A stretch of DNA of 64,000 nucleotides from Rhizobium sp. RM (lineage in GTDB: Bacteria; Pseudomonadota; Alphaproteobacteria; Rhizobiales; Rhizobiaceae), in assembly GCF_013390595.1 (NCBI RefSeq), contig NZ_JACAWV010000023.1, positions 1 to 64,000 of the forward strand, read 5' to 3'. Each line of letters starts with the position of its first letter. Position 1 is the first letter of the stretch. Below the pieces are notes generated by a model that saw only the letters and a list, made by a program, of their open reading frames with translations, was not told where the DNA came from and made no database searches. Shown piece after piece: positions 1-9,127 of this stretch. A program made the translations under genes and the position numbers.

Positions 1-145
1 AATCCGTCCAACGTAATGTCAAACATGTGCATGAGGATGTCTTCGCTTTGTCGGATTGGGGATCTTCGAACAAACCGAAGACGGAAAGGTTCACGGACCC
101 TATGACGTGATCCGCGCAAATTTCGACCTCCGAGCCACAGCCTGA
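1..145 (+). pseudogene. C-terminal fragment of a winged-helix (HVO_A0114-like) regulator, frameshifted
   Basis: Two overlapping frames together read like the end of the small winged-helix regulators often annotated as HVO_A0114-type or antitoxin-like DNA-binding proteins. The first frame gives NVKHVHEDVFALSD. After a missing base near position 55 the next frame gives LGIFEQTEDGKVHGPYDV and ends in a stop at 143-145. The HEDV...L and GKV..PYD pattern is characteristic of that group as I know it. The 5' part lies outside the window. The frameshift means that, as sequenced, the full C-terminus cannot be made in one frame. A plain hypothetical protein is the alternative. Confidence 0.5.
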
Positions 146-381
146 TCCAAGCCGGGGCAGCCTATGCCCAGACGGCCATCGCACGTAGCCATCATTCGCC
201 GACCCATGAGGCAAGAACCCAAACATTCGCGTGCCAACTCATCATCGATGGCTACAGTGGCCTCATCGGATCTCAATTGCGTCATCTGGAAATGGGGCAG
301 TGTCGCTCCTTCCAGCCTGATAGGGATCGACGACGAACGTCGTTTGTCGGACTGACGGGCAAGGCGCGCGTTCAGATTCAA

Positions 382-1194
382 CTAGTTCAGCCATTCGCAG
401 CGGTAGGCTAGAACCGGCTCAGCAAAACCTTTCAGCCGGAAGTGACTGCCCTCCACAGCCACGTCAACGCTACCATATTCCTGTAGAATCCTGTCCGAGA
501 AGAGTATCTGATCACCATCTGCCGCAGCGCAAAGCCGTGCCGCCAGTTGTACTGTCGTTCCGAAAAAATCATTGCTGTCTTCAACCGGCTCACCACAGTC
601 CAGCCCGATGCGAACGTGGATTGGTTCTCCATTGTCCCGGTTATAGCGATGAAACGCGCGCTGGATATCAATGGCGCAATCAACCGCGAATGGCGTCGTC
701 GAAAACACGGCCATGATGCCATCACCCGTGTGCTTCACCACCCGTCCTGATCGTCGCGCAACGCATCCTCTCACAAGCGCATCATGTGCCCTGATAAGTT
801 CGGCTGCCATGAGATCACCTAGGCGGGACGTCATTTCCGTCGAGCCGACAATGTCCGTAAAGAGTACCGCCCGGTGACCCGCATCCATCTTTCTTGAACC
901 GGTGCAGCTTCCGACAGGATCCTGTATTCGCCCCAGAAATGCTTCGACAGCCGAAAGTGCGACTTCCACGACTTCACTGGCGATGAACCCGTGCGCCTCC
1001 CGATGCACGCATTGAGCAGTTTCCGCATCCGGCGCATCCATCAGGCAAAACGCCGTACCACGATGATCATCGAACCAGTAGGTCAGAAACCTGACGCCGT
1101 ACTGATCCTGAATATTGAGGTCCTTGAGATGAGCTGCAGCGATATCTGCAGCAGAAACTCCGGCAAGATCGTGCCGGTCCATAAAGATAGGCAT
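382..1194 (-). CDS. DUF4242 domain fused to class III adenylate/guanylate cyclase
   Basis: A 270-residue soluble protein. Residues 1-90 match the small DUF4242 (SCO4226-like) fold, with TYWFDDHRGTAFCL and an HREAHG stretch. Residues 107-265 are a class III nucleotidyl cyclase: FTDIVGST carries the first metal Asp (D114), HTGDG the second (D158), and K154 and R220 fit substrate/transition-state positions. It would make cAMP or cGMP in the cytosol. No membrane segment is visible. The start is supported by GGGAGG just upstream. It is transcribed alone, divergently from the methyltransferase. DUF4242 may act as a metal or redox sensor for the cyclase, but that is inference. Confidence 0.85.
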   Translation of the reverse strand: MPIFMDRHDLAGVSAADIAAAHLKDLNIQDQYGVRFLTYWFDDHRGTAFCLMDAPDAETAQCVHREAHGFIASEVVEVALSAVEAFLGRIQDPVGSCTGSRKMDAGHRAVLFTDIVGSTEMTSRLGDLMAAELIRAHDALVRGCVARRSGRVVKHTGDGIMAVFSTTPFAVDCAIDIQRAFHRYNRDNGEPIHVRIGLDCGEPVEDSNDFFGTTVQLAARLCAAADGDQILFSDRILQEYGSVDVAVEGSHFRLKGFAEPVLAYRCEWLN

Positions 1195-1428
1195 ACGCTT
1201 CCTCCCCGAGAATGAAGTGCCTCTCCTACATCAGTTTACGACCTCTGAAAACAGCCGTCCATCGCCCGTCCGGGTGACCCTCAGAGCCACTCCCTAACCG
1301 AAATGTACGCCCCCGTTTACGTGACAATTTTGGGATCTCCGGCTATACTGCGTTCTATACGAGCATTCACTGGCGCGGATTTCTGTCGCCAGCCTTTGCC
1401 CGCCAACAGATGATTTGGGGGGAATGCA

Positions 1429-2493
1429 ATGACACAGCTCGACGAAGCAAAACTCAACTCTTTCATTGGAAAAATGCTGGGCGATCTCGGCGGCGCCTTT
1501 AGCGTGCCGACCGTCAGGATTGGCCTGCGATTGGGGCTCTTTGACGCGCTGCACCGCTCAGGTCCCGTGACCTCAACGGGCCTAGCAGTGGCAGCTGGCA
1601 ACCTTTCCGAGCGATACGTGCGTGAATGGGCCTTAGCACAGGCTGCAAACGGATACATAGATTACGACAGCGCTTCTGAAACCTTCAGTCTTTCCCCTGA
1701 ACAGACAATGGTATTCGTCAACAAGGATAGCCCGGTCTACCTGGAAGGCGCCTTCGATCTGGCAGCCGCCATGATCGAGGGAGAACCAAAGGTCGAGAAA
1801 TCGTTTCGAACCGGCGGCGGCGTACGCTGGGGTGATACTGCCGGCTGCCTTTTCTGTGCGACCGGGGCATTTTTCCGCCCAGGCTATGTCAACAATATCG
1901 TTCCCTGCTGGATACCCTCACTACAAGGGGTCGAGGAAAAACTCAGCAAAGGTGCGAAGGTGGCTGACGTTGGATGCGGCGTCGGTTTCTCCACCATCCT
2001 CATGGCCGAGGCCTACCCGAATGCAAGTTTCATCGGTTACGATTTCCATCAACCATCGATCGACGAAGCCAACAAGCATGCCAAAAACCACGGCGTTGGC
2101 GATCGCGTCAAATTCGTCGCAGCAACCGCCAAAGACATCATGGACACCAATTTCGATCTCGTCACCAGCTATGACTGCCTACACGACATGGGAGATCCGC
2201 GTGGATGCGCCGCGCACATGTCGCGGATCCTCAAAAACGATGGTACATGGATGATTGTTGAGCCGATCGCAGGCGATCGCCCGGCAGACAACATGAACCC
2301 GGTCGGCAGGCTCTACTACAACGCGTCGACCATGATCTGCGTACCGACATCACTCGATCAGGAAGTCGGTGAAGGACTGGGGGCCCAGGCTGGGGAAGCT
2401 AGGCTCTCCCACGTCATTCGTTCAGGAGGGTTCAAAAACGTCAGGCGCGCATTTACAGGACCGTTCAATATGGTCCTTGAGGCCCGACCGTGA
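1429..2493 (+). CDS. SAM-dependent class I methyltransferase with N-terminal winged-helix dimerisation domain
   Basis: A 354-residue protein. The N-terminal ~110 residues form a winged-helix region of the type found in O-methyltransferases and Rv2258c-like enzymes. Motif I, VADVGCGVGFST, lies at about residues 177-188, followed by an acidic motif (FIGYDFHQP) and the motif IV region (SYDCLHDMGD). The protein should bind S-adenosylmethionine and methylate a small molecule; the substrate cannot be told from sequence. The ATG follows a strong GGGGGGAA ribosome site. It diverges from the cyclase gene and a small ORF follows. Confidence 0.85.
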   Translation: MTQLDEAKLNSFIGKMLGDLGGAFSVPTVRIGLRLGLFDALHRSGPVTSTGLAVAAGNLSERYVREWALAQAANGYIDYDSASETFSLSPEQTMVFVNKDSPVYLEGAFDLAAAMIEGEPKVEKSFRTGGGVRWGDTAGCLFCATGAFFRPGYVNNIVPCWIPSLQGVEEKLSKGAKVADVGCGVGFSTILMAEAYPNASFIGYDFHQPSIDEANKHAKNHGVGDRVKFVAATAKDIMDTNFDLVTSYDCLHDMGDPRGCAAHMSRILKNDGTWMIVEPIAGDRPADNMNPVGRLYYNASTMICVPTSLDQEVGEGLGAQAGEARLSHVIRSGGFKNVRRAFTGPFNMVLEARP

Positions 2494-2647
2494 GAGCACA
2501 CTCAAAAGGCAACTGATCCATGCCAATGAAATGGATCGCTCGGACACGCTCACGCCGAAAACAACCGATCTCAAGAGGGATATCAACTTACAGACGAAAG
2601 TTTCGGACAATAAACGTGTGATTAAAACACTCCCACGAGGAGTACGC

Positions 2648-2818
2648 ATGCCCGATAAACAAGACGATATTACCGAGGAAATCTTGATGCTGGCTTGGGC
2701 GATCACCGCCAAGCATCTGACACGCGGAGAAAAAGACGTCACCAGAATAGTTGCGGACGCTATCCTACAGGAACGATTGCGTTGGGAAAACCGTCTTCAC
2801 CAACCTCAACAGGGATGA
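2648..2818 (+). CDS. small hypothetical protein, 56 aa
   Basis: A short ORF beginning MPDKQDDITEEILMLAW and ending in a Gln-rich tail. The ATG has a good AGGAG site five bases upstream, which is why this start is preferred over longer in-frame extensions that overlap the methyltransferase. It is helical and charged, without signal peptide or membrane segment. I do not recognise the family. It lies 154 bases after the methyltransferase and converges with the ankyrin gene. Confidence 0.5.
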   Translation: MPDKQDDITEEILMLAWAITAKHLTRGEKDVTRIVADAILQERLRWENRLHQPQQG

Positions 2819-2854
2819 GACATCCACCGCACAACGAATGCATCGCACCTATGC

Positions 2855-3499
2855 TCAGTCATTTGCTTTAGCCGTTTCAAGCAGCGTGGCGATTGCCGAC
2901 AGCCCACGCGCCCGGGCGTGGGCCAACGCATTCTTTCCGTCAGTGTCCTTGATGTCGACGTCAGCTCCGGCCTGCAGCAATGAGCGAACGATGCGCTGGA
3001 AGGTCGGACTACCATCCGTCAAGATCGCAACTTCGAGCAAGGCTGTCCATCCAAGCCTGTTGACATGATCGACATTAACCCCAGCCGCAATCAGCAAGTC
3101 GACTCCATCAGGGTGGCCCTTCTCCGCAGCAGGGATTAGAGCGGTGCCGCCAAATCGGTTTGTGCTCGTCAGATCGGCCTCGTGCGCGAGGATCATACGC
3201 AGAATGTCCACAAGGCCTTGAGCTCCGGCCACAAGAAATGGGCTATCTTGAATGCTGTCCTTGGCATTTACATCAGCTCCGGCGGCAAGGAGCAGACGCG
3301 CGGCATCGATATCGTTTTTCCAGACCGCCACCAGAAGTGCTGTTTGGCCCCGTGCGTTTTTCTCCTCGACAGAGCTGCCCATAGCCAACGCCTGCTCCAG
3401 TCCAAGACCGTCGCCACGTTCCACAGCACCCAACACCGTGGCTGACGCGTTACCGCCCAGTGCCATCATCAAAACTCCCACTATCAGAAATCGTCGCAT
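2855..3499 (-). CDS. exported ankyrin-repeat protein
   Basis: A 214-residue protein with a signal peptide at residues 1-20 (MRRFLIVGVLMMALGGNASA) and then four to five ankyrin repeats. Repeat hallmarks include GQTALLVAVWKNDIDAARLLL, AAGADVNAKD, GGTALIPAAEKGHPD and QAGADVDIKDTDGKNALAHA. Ankyrin repeats mediate protein-protein contacts, and periplasmic members are often linked with catalase or toxin-immunity roles. No partner is evident here. It is upstream of, and separate from, the HEPN pseudogene remnants. Confidence 0.8.
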   Translation of the reverse strand: MRRFLIVGVLMMALGGNASATVLGAVERGDGLGLEQALAMGSSVEEKNARGQTALLVAVWKNDIDAARLLLAAGADVNAKDSIQDSPFLVAGAQGLVDILRMILAHEADLTSTNRFGGTALIPAAEKGHPDGVDLLIAAGVNVDHVNRLGWTALLEVAILTDGSPTFQRIVRSLLQAGADVDIKDTDGKNALAHARARGLSAIATLLETAKAND

Positions 3500-3514
3500 T
3501 CTGTGCTCGACACG

Positions 3515-4414
3515 TCAGGCTGCGTTTTCGAGCTTTTCAAGATGCTCCTCGCAAACGATCTTCACCAGATCGAGCAGATGTCCAGTTCGCTCCACGAGTC
3601 ACACGAGCGCGTCCTCGCTGATCTCGAAATGTTTTGAGTAGCAGGCTTTGACGTAGGCTTCGTTGAGGGTGTTGAACCAGGCCCGTTTCCGGTGCTGATC
3701 TCCTGGAAAAGCATCGGCCAGCCGGCGATCCTGCTCCTCTGCAAGCGACCGCAAAAACTTGATGTTGTGCGACGCGGGACCGTAGTTTGTCAGCGTCAGT
3801 AGAACACAGGAGTACGCCTGCTCCAACGATTGATGAAGTAGAAAGGAAGCTCTTTTTGCAAAGCCCTGTTCTCGCGCATGGATCGCGAGAGAGAAAAACT
3901 CATTGAGTGCCTCAAAGCGATCATCAAAATGTTCTCGTGCTACCCGCAAACGTTCTTCCGGCGTCAGCGGCTTCGGCTCGACCAGCGGCTGCTCATCCAG
4001 TTCATAGAGAGCAATGCCTTCCTTGCTAGAAGTACTGGCCTTCCCTGAGGTTGGTATTCACCTCGCGCAGCGAATGCACGATGAAGCTGACAGGCGTCTC
4101 GATAAAGCTGTCGCGGATCAGGCGGTCGGCTGCCTTGTACCAGTATTCGGCAAAGTCCGTGAGCTTGCGGTTGTTGACGATCACCAGCAGATCGAAGTCG
4201 GAGCGATAGCCTTTCATCGTATGCGGCTCGTCGACAAAACTGCCGCGCGCATAAGAACCGAACAGGATGATTTTCAAAATGCGTCCGCACTTCTTGACGC
4301 GTCAGATGTTCCTTTCTTCAGCGCGTCCTCAAACTCTTCGTGCAGGATCTCCAGCGCGCGCGTCAGTTCTCGCTGCTTTCGAGGCGGAATATGATCGAGG
4401 GAGGAATTCATCAT
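3515..4414 (-). pseudogene. nucleotidyltransferase-HEPN protein, broken in three places
   Basis: Read across three lesions, the sequence gives one ~295-residue protein. It has an N-terminal helix (MNSSLDHIPPRKQREL), an MNT nucleotidyltransferase domain with GSYARGS and the SDFDLLV metal motif, and a C-terminal HEPN domain (ending VKIVCEEHLEKLENAA). Lesions: a one-base loss near 4290 shifts the frame before KKCGRILKIILFG; a small deletion/stop near 4026 breaks the linker between QYF and KEGIALYELDE; and TGG has become TGA near 3599 inside the HEPN part. HEPN/MNT pairs commonly act as RNase toxin and AMPylating antitoxin. Here the single-chain version is very likely dead. Confidence 0.8.
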
Positions 4415-4571
4415 GGGCAGAATATCTGATCAACTCTGGTGGAAATCATTGACGCAAATTGCTTGGTGCCCCGGACCTTACATGCTTCGTCCAAAAGCAC
4501 AAATGACAGAAGTGCCAGCGAGATCTTCCACTGAGACAACGATAATTGACGATCGGATCGACGCGAACGGA

Positions 4572-5178
4572 TCAACGCGAACGGACCGGTGCCGACCCTT
4601 TGCTTCTGGCAATCTCGGGTTTACAGCGTACTGCAGATAGCAGTGATCCCGCCATGCGCGCAAGCGTGCCATCCTTCAGGGCCAGTTGATGGAACAGCGC
4701 CATGACGATGTGCCCGGCAATCAAGGCTGACAGGCACCACGACAAAACCCCATGCAACAGGTTGGCAGGCGCCACCATCCAGTCGATCCTGACACCGGTT
4801 GCCGGTATCCACGGCATAAAGCCACGACCGTTGCCGTAGGCCCTTAGAAGCGCCAGCGCAGGAATGACAAATCAGCCCATAGAAACTGAAATGGACAACA
4901 GCGGCAGCCCGGCCCGACCAGCCTGAAGCGCGTTCCGGCCGTCTCCCGCGATTGATCCGCGTCCAGATGACACGAATGACGACAAGGATAATCGTCAGCA
5001 GGCCCACTGCTCCATGGCCCGGTCCGAACGATGTCACGCTCTTTACCCAGTCAGCCGGACCGAAGACACGCCACATGACGATAACGGCAAACTGCCAGAT
5101 CAGCAAGTAGGCCATGCCCCAATGCAAGAGACGGCTGATCAGTCCGTAACGACCCGGCGAATCCAGCCACATGTTCAT
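4572..5178 (-). pseudogene. cytochrome b561 family protein, frameshifted
   Basis: The first frame (MNMWLDSPGRYGLISRLLHW through FSFYGL) carries the first two to three membrane helices of a small di-haem cytochrome b561, with His at HW and GPGHGAVG. The frame is lost near 4870. The next frame continues the family sequence (MPWIPATGVR, then LLHGVLSWCLSALIAGHIV) to a stop at 4572. Together they would make a ~200-residue quinone:acceptor electron carrier of the inner membrane. The start is chosen because AAGGATAG lies five bases upstream. A sequencing error cannot be excluded, but the flanking genes are also broken. Confidence 0.75.
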
Positions 5179-5373
5179 TGCTCTATCCTTCATGCGCTGC
5201 ATCTACCCGCGAAGGCAGACAGAGACAATGCTGCCGACACCAACCCATGCCTGCGTCCCAATAAACATTGCTCATGGAGGTGCATTGAACGTCGCAGCGG
5301 TCTGGCGCTACTCGCACTTCTGTCAGTCGTCAGCCCCTCGACCCGGTGCTAGCCATGTCTGCGGATATCAAAA

Positions 5374-5385
5374 AGGGCGCACTTA
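5374..5385. other. oriT nick-site-like motif (TAAGTGCGCCCT on the minus strand)
   Basis: The 12-mer matches the conserved nick core shared by oriT regions of RSF1010/IncQ, pTF1 and Ti-type mobilisation systems, as known from the literature. It sits 58 bases upstream of a MobA/TraA-type relaxase start, the usual arrangement. It is probably a relic, because the relaxase is broken. Confidence 0.5.
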
Positions 5386-5442
5386 CGAGTTGGACCGGTC
5401 TTGCTCCTCACATGTGCGCCTTCCCCGGCAGTGGAGGCAGGC

Positions 5443-6100
5443 ATGGCGATCTACCACTGCAGCATCAAGCTGATCTCTCGCGGTGCCGGCAGAAGTGCGG
5501 TTGCGGCCATCGCCTATCGCACCGCAAGTCGCATCAAAAACGAGCGCGAGAATGTGCTCTATGACTTCACCGCAAAGCGCGGCGTTGGCCACTGCGAAAT
5601 TGTCCTTCCCGACGGTATGGAGGCACGTTGGGCACTTGACCGATCGCCCCTGTTGAGTGCGGCTGAGAACACTGAGCGCCGCCTTGATGCCCGCGTTGCC
5701 CGCGAGTTTGAGACCCCCTTCCGCATGAGCTTGAGACTGCCGCTAACACGCGCCTTTACCCGCTATCTCGCCAACAAATTTGGCACCGCCGTCGACTTCG
5801 CAATCCACGAGCCTGTCGAGACCTGCCAGGGTCAAAACGACGGAACATCAAAGCTCACGCGATGATGACCACGCTGACGCCTTCCACACCGCCATTGCAG
5901 ACGTCATGGGCATCATAGCAACTGGTCAAACTCCAGGCAGAACAGCATAGCGAGCCAGCGCGCTTTCCACCATTGCCACGGTGGTCGGCTTTGCCGGTGC
6001 TGGCAAATCAATCGTGCGGGCCGCCACAAGGCACCTAGGCGGGCAAAGGGCAGATGGCACCTGCCACAGGCGGTGGGTGATCACGTTCTCCAAAAGAAGC
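5443..6100 (+). pseudogene. MobA/MobL-TraA type relaxase, degenerate
   Basis: The intact N-terminal stretch (MAIYHCSIKLISRGAGRSA, AAIAYRTASRI, YDFTAKRGVGHCEIVLPDG) is typical of the MobA/MobL relaxase domain that nicks oriT. The frame is lost near 5840. Just beyond, in another frame, NIKAHAMMTT is the decayed His-U-His metal motif, with Lys where the first His is expected. Around 5966-6010 a third frame reads STIATVVGFAGAGKS, the Walker A of the TraA helicase half. A full TraA exceeds 1,000 residues, so most of the gene is deleted. It marks a former mobilisable element. Confidence 0.75.
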
Positions 6101-6305
6101 GAGCCGGCGGTCTGAAACGAAGGACGGGACGATCATCAAATCAAAGTGCGTTGTCGCCCGGCAACTTCGACTTCAATGAAGCGTATGCGATTGCGGTTAC
6201 TGAGTATATTGCCTGCCGGAAGCTCGCTCCACAGCAGCGCAAGGCTCATCATCAGGTTACCACAAGCCGTGGGGTTTCTCTTTCACGAGGTCCTCTTCAA
6301 AACGT

Positions 6306-6749
6306 CTAACTCGTAACCGCCTTGTTCTCGAAGCGCACCCGGAAATTTCGCCTCTGGAAATCTTCCTTGAAACAGACGAAAACCAGTTCTAGGTCCCTGG
6401 AAGCGTCGCGCTTGCCAAGAAGACTGAGCGACGCAACGATCACTTCATTGTAACCACGAGTCAGGCGAAAGGCAGCATTGCGTATCTCGGTCGCGTCGGG
6501 ATCCCGGCGCTCTTCACGGCGTTCATAGACGATCCAGAACCTGGCATTGTCCCAGGCAAGCTGCAGCATCTCTCTGACCAGCGCATGAAATTCTTCGGCA
6601 CTCATCGAAGGGGCCCATGACAATGGCGTCTCGCCCAAATCGCTCGCAGCATTGAAATAACCATCGTATTCATGATCGGCAGTGAGTGCCTGCTCGATCA
6701 TTTCGAATGCCGCGCCTTCGGAGATTGGCGTCTTGAAGAATATTGCCAT
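6306..6749 (-). CDS. hypothetical protein, 147 aa
   Basis: An intact ORF starting MAIFFKTPISEGAAF. It is rich in acidic and aromatic residues, with no signal peptide or membrane helix. I do not recognise a domain. Its composition and codon use look like a real rhizobial protein rather than a shadow frame, and no better ORF covers the interval. It lies between the relaxase remnant and the region before the Bug receptor. The 205 bases between the relaxase remnant and this gene hold only a weak 78-residue plus-strand ORF that I cannot support. Confidence 0.6.
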   Translation of the reverse strand: MAIFFKTPISEGAAFEMIEQALTADHEYDGYFNAASDLGETPLSWAPSMSAEEFHALVREMLQLAWDNARFWIVYERREERRDPDATEIRNAAFRLTRGYNEVIVASLSLLGKRDASRDLELVFVCFKEDFQRRNFRVRFENKAVTS

Positions 6750-6923
6750 GCAACTGAACCGGCCTGCGATACGACTATTGAATCGAGACTACAGACAGCG
6801 GTGAAAAAGGGCAATATTTATGCCGAAAAGGTTGTCGCGTTTGAAGCAGTCGCTCACCGCCGAGATGCTTAAACTGAACGTCGCTCTCAACGGAGGAAGA
6901 CCATTCAGAAGGCAAAACCACGC

Positions 6924-7070
6924 ATGTTCATCGAGGTCGATAACGTCAATGCAGCGGCTTTCGACCAATGGGTCGTTGAGAACGACTACGAGAAAATAGC
7001 CCGCTTCAAGCGCTATCCCTCAAACGAGAACTTCATGATTGCCCATCGCAGCAGTCCGCATCTGGTTTAG
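6924..7070 (+). CDS. small hypothetical protein, 48 aa
   Basis: A short ORF beginning MFIEVDNVNAAAFDQW and ending SSPHLV. The frame stays open for several codons upstream, so the true start may be earlier. The residue mix is protein-like, but no domain is recognised and no strong ribosome site was found. A 9-bp stem terminator follows within 45 bases. It may be a fragment of a longer lost gene. Confidence 0.35.
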   Translation: MFIEVDNVNAAAFDQWVVENDYEKIARFKRYPSNENFMIAHRSSPHLV

Positions 7071-7112
7071 CGACGTGATTGGCGGCGCGCGAACACCTTT
7101 CGAATGAAAGAG

Positions 7113-7136
7113 AGGCTAGACCTTACCGTCTAGCCT
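7113..7136. terminator. rho-independent-type hairpin
   Basis: AGGCTAGAC and GTCTAGCCT form a perfect 9-bp stem around a 6-base loop. On the minus strand it is followed by a CTCTCTTT tract, so it fits as terminator of the Bug receptor gene that ends just upstream, and may act in both directions. Confidence 0.65.
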
Positions 7137-7159
7137 TTCCGTAACAAAATCGTGCCAGA

Positions 7160-8149
7160 TCAATCCATCTGGACGTTGGCGTCTTTCACGACGGGCCCCC
7201 ATTTGGCGATTTCCGCCGAAACATGGGTCTTCAATTCTTCAGGTGACGAGCCAACGATTTTCGCGCTGAAATCGGCCATACGGGCAGCGACGGCAGGGTC
7301 AGCCAGGGCCTTCTTTGCGGCTGCATTGAGCTTGTCGATCACATCGGCTGGCGTGTTGGCCGGCGCAAAAAGCGCATTCCAGGTATAGGTCTCATAGCCC
7401 GGCACCGTCTCGGCAATCGTTGGCACGTCCGGGAAGGACGATGCACGTTCGGCAGTCGTCACGCCAAGCGCCCGAAGTGTCCCCGATTTGATATGGCTGG
7501 AGGACGAAGGCAGATTGTCGAACATGATCGAGATCTGGTTGCCGAGAAGATCGTTCAGTGCTGGCCCGGCGCCCTTATAGGGAACATGCTGCATGCTGAC
7601 GCCGGTCATGCTTTTGAAAAGCTCGCCTGAAAGATGAAGGGGTGTGCCGTTACCGGATGAGGCGTAGGCATATTTGTCGGGCTCCGCTTTGAGCAGCGCG
7701 ATCAGTTCCGCGACATTGTTGACCTTGAGTTCCGGGTTGACGACCAGCACGTTCGGAACGACGACGAGCAGCGATACGGGGGCGAAATCCTTTTCAGGGT
7801 CATAGGGCTTCGTCTTGAGAATGAGCGGGTTCAATGCGTGGGTCGCGACGGTCCCCATCAAGATCGTGTACCCATCCGGGTCCGCTCGTGCCACACGATC
7901 GGCGCCGAGATTTCCACCTGCGCCAGCGACGTTTTCAACGACAATTTGCTGGCCAAGCTCATCCCCCATTTTCTGGGCGATGACGCGCGCCACAACATCC
8001 GTCGATCCGCCCGCTGCAAAAGGCACGACCAGCGTGATCGTTCGTTCTGGAAAACTTTGGGCGCTCGCTGGCATTCCTAGGAAAGATAACGATGCTGCTC
8101 CGGCGGCAAGTTTCAGCAACATCCGCCGTTTCGAAAACCGGTTATTCAT
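7160..8149 (-). CDS. tripartite tricarboxylate transporter receptor (Bug/TctC family)
   Basis: A 329-residue periplasmic solute receptor. The N-terminus has a twin-arginine-like signal (SKRRMLLKLAAGAASLSFLG, cleavage near ASA-QS). Family landmarks follow: FPERTITLVVPFAAGGSTDVV, the VENVAGAGGNLG loop and the GTPLHLSGELF region. Members bind carboxylates such as citrate, or nicotinate-like acids. No TctA/TctB membrane genes lie beside it, so it is an orphan receptor. GGAGGG precedes the ATG. It lies 126 bases downstream of the superoxide dismutase gene and may share its transcript. Confidence 0.85.
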   Translation of the reverse strand: MNNRFSKRRMLLKLAAGAASLSFLGMPASAQSFPERTITLVVPFAAGGSTDVVARVIAQKMGDELGQQIVVENVAGAGGNLGADRVARADPDGYTILMGTVATHALNPLILKTKPYDPEKDFAPVSLLVVVPNVLVVNPELKVNNVAELIALLKAEPDKYAYASSGNGTPLHLSGELFKSMTGVSMQHVPYKGAGPALNDLLGNQISIMFDNLPSSSSHIKSGTLRALGVTTAERASSFPDVPTIAETVPGYETYTWNALFAPANTPADVIDKLNAAAKKALADPAVAARMADFSAKIVGSSPEELKTHVSAEIAKWGPVVKDANVQMD

Positions 8150-8275
8150 GAACCCTCCTCGTGTGTGGCCTCCTCGCCACGCCGGTATAGTAGCCCAACT
8201 TGCCTCAAGGGCAACCCGCAGGAAGTCTTATGCTTCCCACGGGTCCGAGAGATGCCCGCTGAGGAAAGTGTGTGC

Positions 8276-8971
8276 TTAAGCCGCTATACGTTCTTCAATG
8301 ACCCGCCAGTTGATCAGCTTGTCGAGAACCGCTGCAATGTGATCGGCCTTCCGGTTTTCATAGTCCACGTAATAGGCATGCTCCCAGATATCGATGCCGA
8401 GATAGGCCGGACGGCCAACGGCGACGGGATTGTTCCCGTCTTCGTATCCGATAAGCGCGAGCCGATCGTCGTCACCGCGCGTAAACCAGACCCAACCGGT
8501 TCCAAATACAGTGTCTGAAACGTCGACTGCGCGCTTGATAAAGCCGTCATATCCCCCGAATGCGGTTTCTATTGAAGTTGCAAGATCGCCTTGTGGTCTG
8601 TTCGGTCCACCTGGAACAAACTGGTCCCAATAGGCGACGTGGTTCCAGGCCTGGGCAGCGTTGTTGAAAATCTTGACATCGCCCTCGGCTTTGGACGTCG
8701 CAGACTGCCGAACAGTTTCGTCCAATTCCATATCAGCATAGCGGGTGCCTTGTGCGAGCGCATTGAGCTTATCGAAATAGGCCTTGTGATGTTTGCCGTA
8801 ATGCAAACCCACGGTTTTGGCAGAAATAACCGGCGCCAAATCCCCTTCCCCAAACGGAAGCGGTGGCTGTTTCAGGGGCAAGGCCGCACGCGCGACATGG
8901 GGTTGGGAAAACATCGTGGAAGCTGCCGCTGCCACACCGGCTGCAAGAACTGTTCGTCTTGTGATCGTCAT
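8276..8971 (-). CDS. sodB: exported Fe-type superoxide dismutase
   Basis: A 231-residue protein with a Tat-type leader (ITRRTVLAAGVAAAAS) ahead of a complete Fe/Mn superoxide dismutase. By alignment to family knowledge the metal ligands are H57 (LHYGKHH), H111 (QAWNHVAYW), D194 and H198 (GIDIWEHAYY). Gln108 in the N-terminal AAQxWNH motif points to the Fe type. It would convert superoxide to peroxide and oxygen in the periplasm, unlike the usual cytosolic enzyme. The ATG has CAGGAGG upstream. Confidence 0.9.
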   Translation of the reverse strand: MTITRRTVLAAGVAAAASTMFSQPHVARAALPLKQPPLPFGEGDLAPVISAKTVGLHYGKHHKAYFDKLNALAQGTRYADMELDETVRQSATSKAEGDVKIFNNAAQAWNHVAYWDQFVPGGPNRPQGDLATSIETAFGGYDGFIKRAVDVSDTVFGTGWVWFTRGDDDRLALIGYEDGNNPVAVGRPAYLGIDIWEHAYYVDYENRKADHIAAVLDKLINWRVIEERIAA

Positions 8972-9127
8972 GGGGTCCTCCTGAGGAAACTAAGCCAAGG
9001 AGAACCAACAAAGTCAGCACAGGTTGCCTTCACGATCCCGTGCTGGTGTTATTCTGGACATTAAACGGCTATCGGGCACCGCCCTGGCTTCTCATCCAAG
9101 GGAGTGCCCGAAGCATGTTCGCCGAAC

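Noticed and set aside
100-381. A minus-strand 93-codon frame between the regulator fragment and the cyclase
   Set aside because: No domain or ribosome site; part of it overlaps the regulator fragment in antisense.
6073-6309. A 78-codon frame after the relaxase remnant
   Set aside because: It may be a leftover of another gene, but no family, start signal or context supports it.
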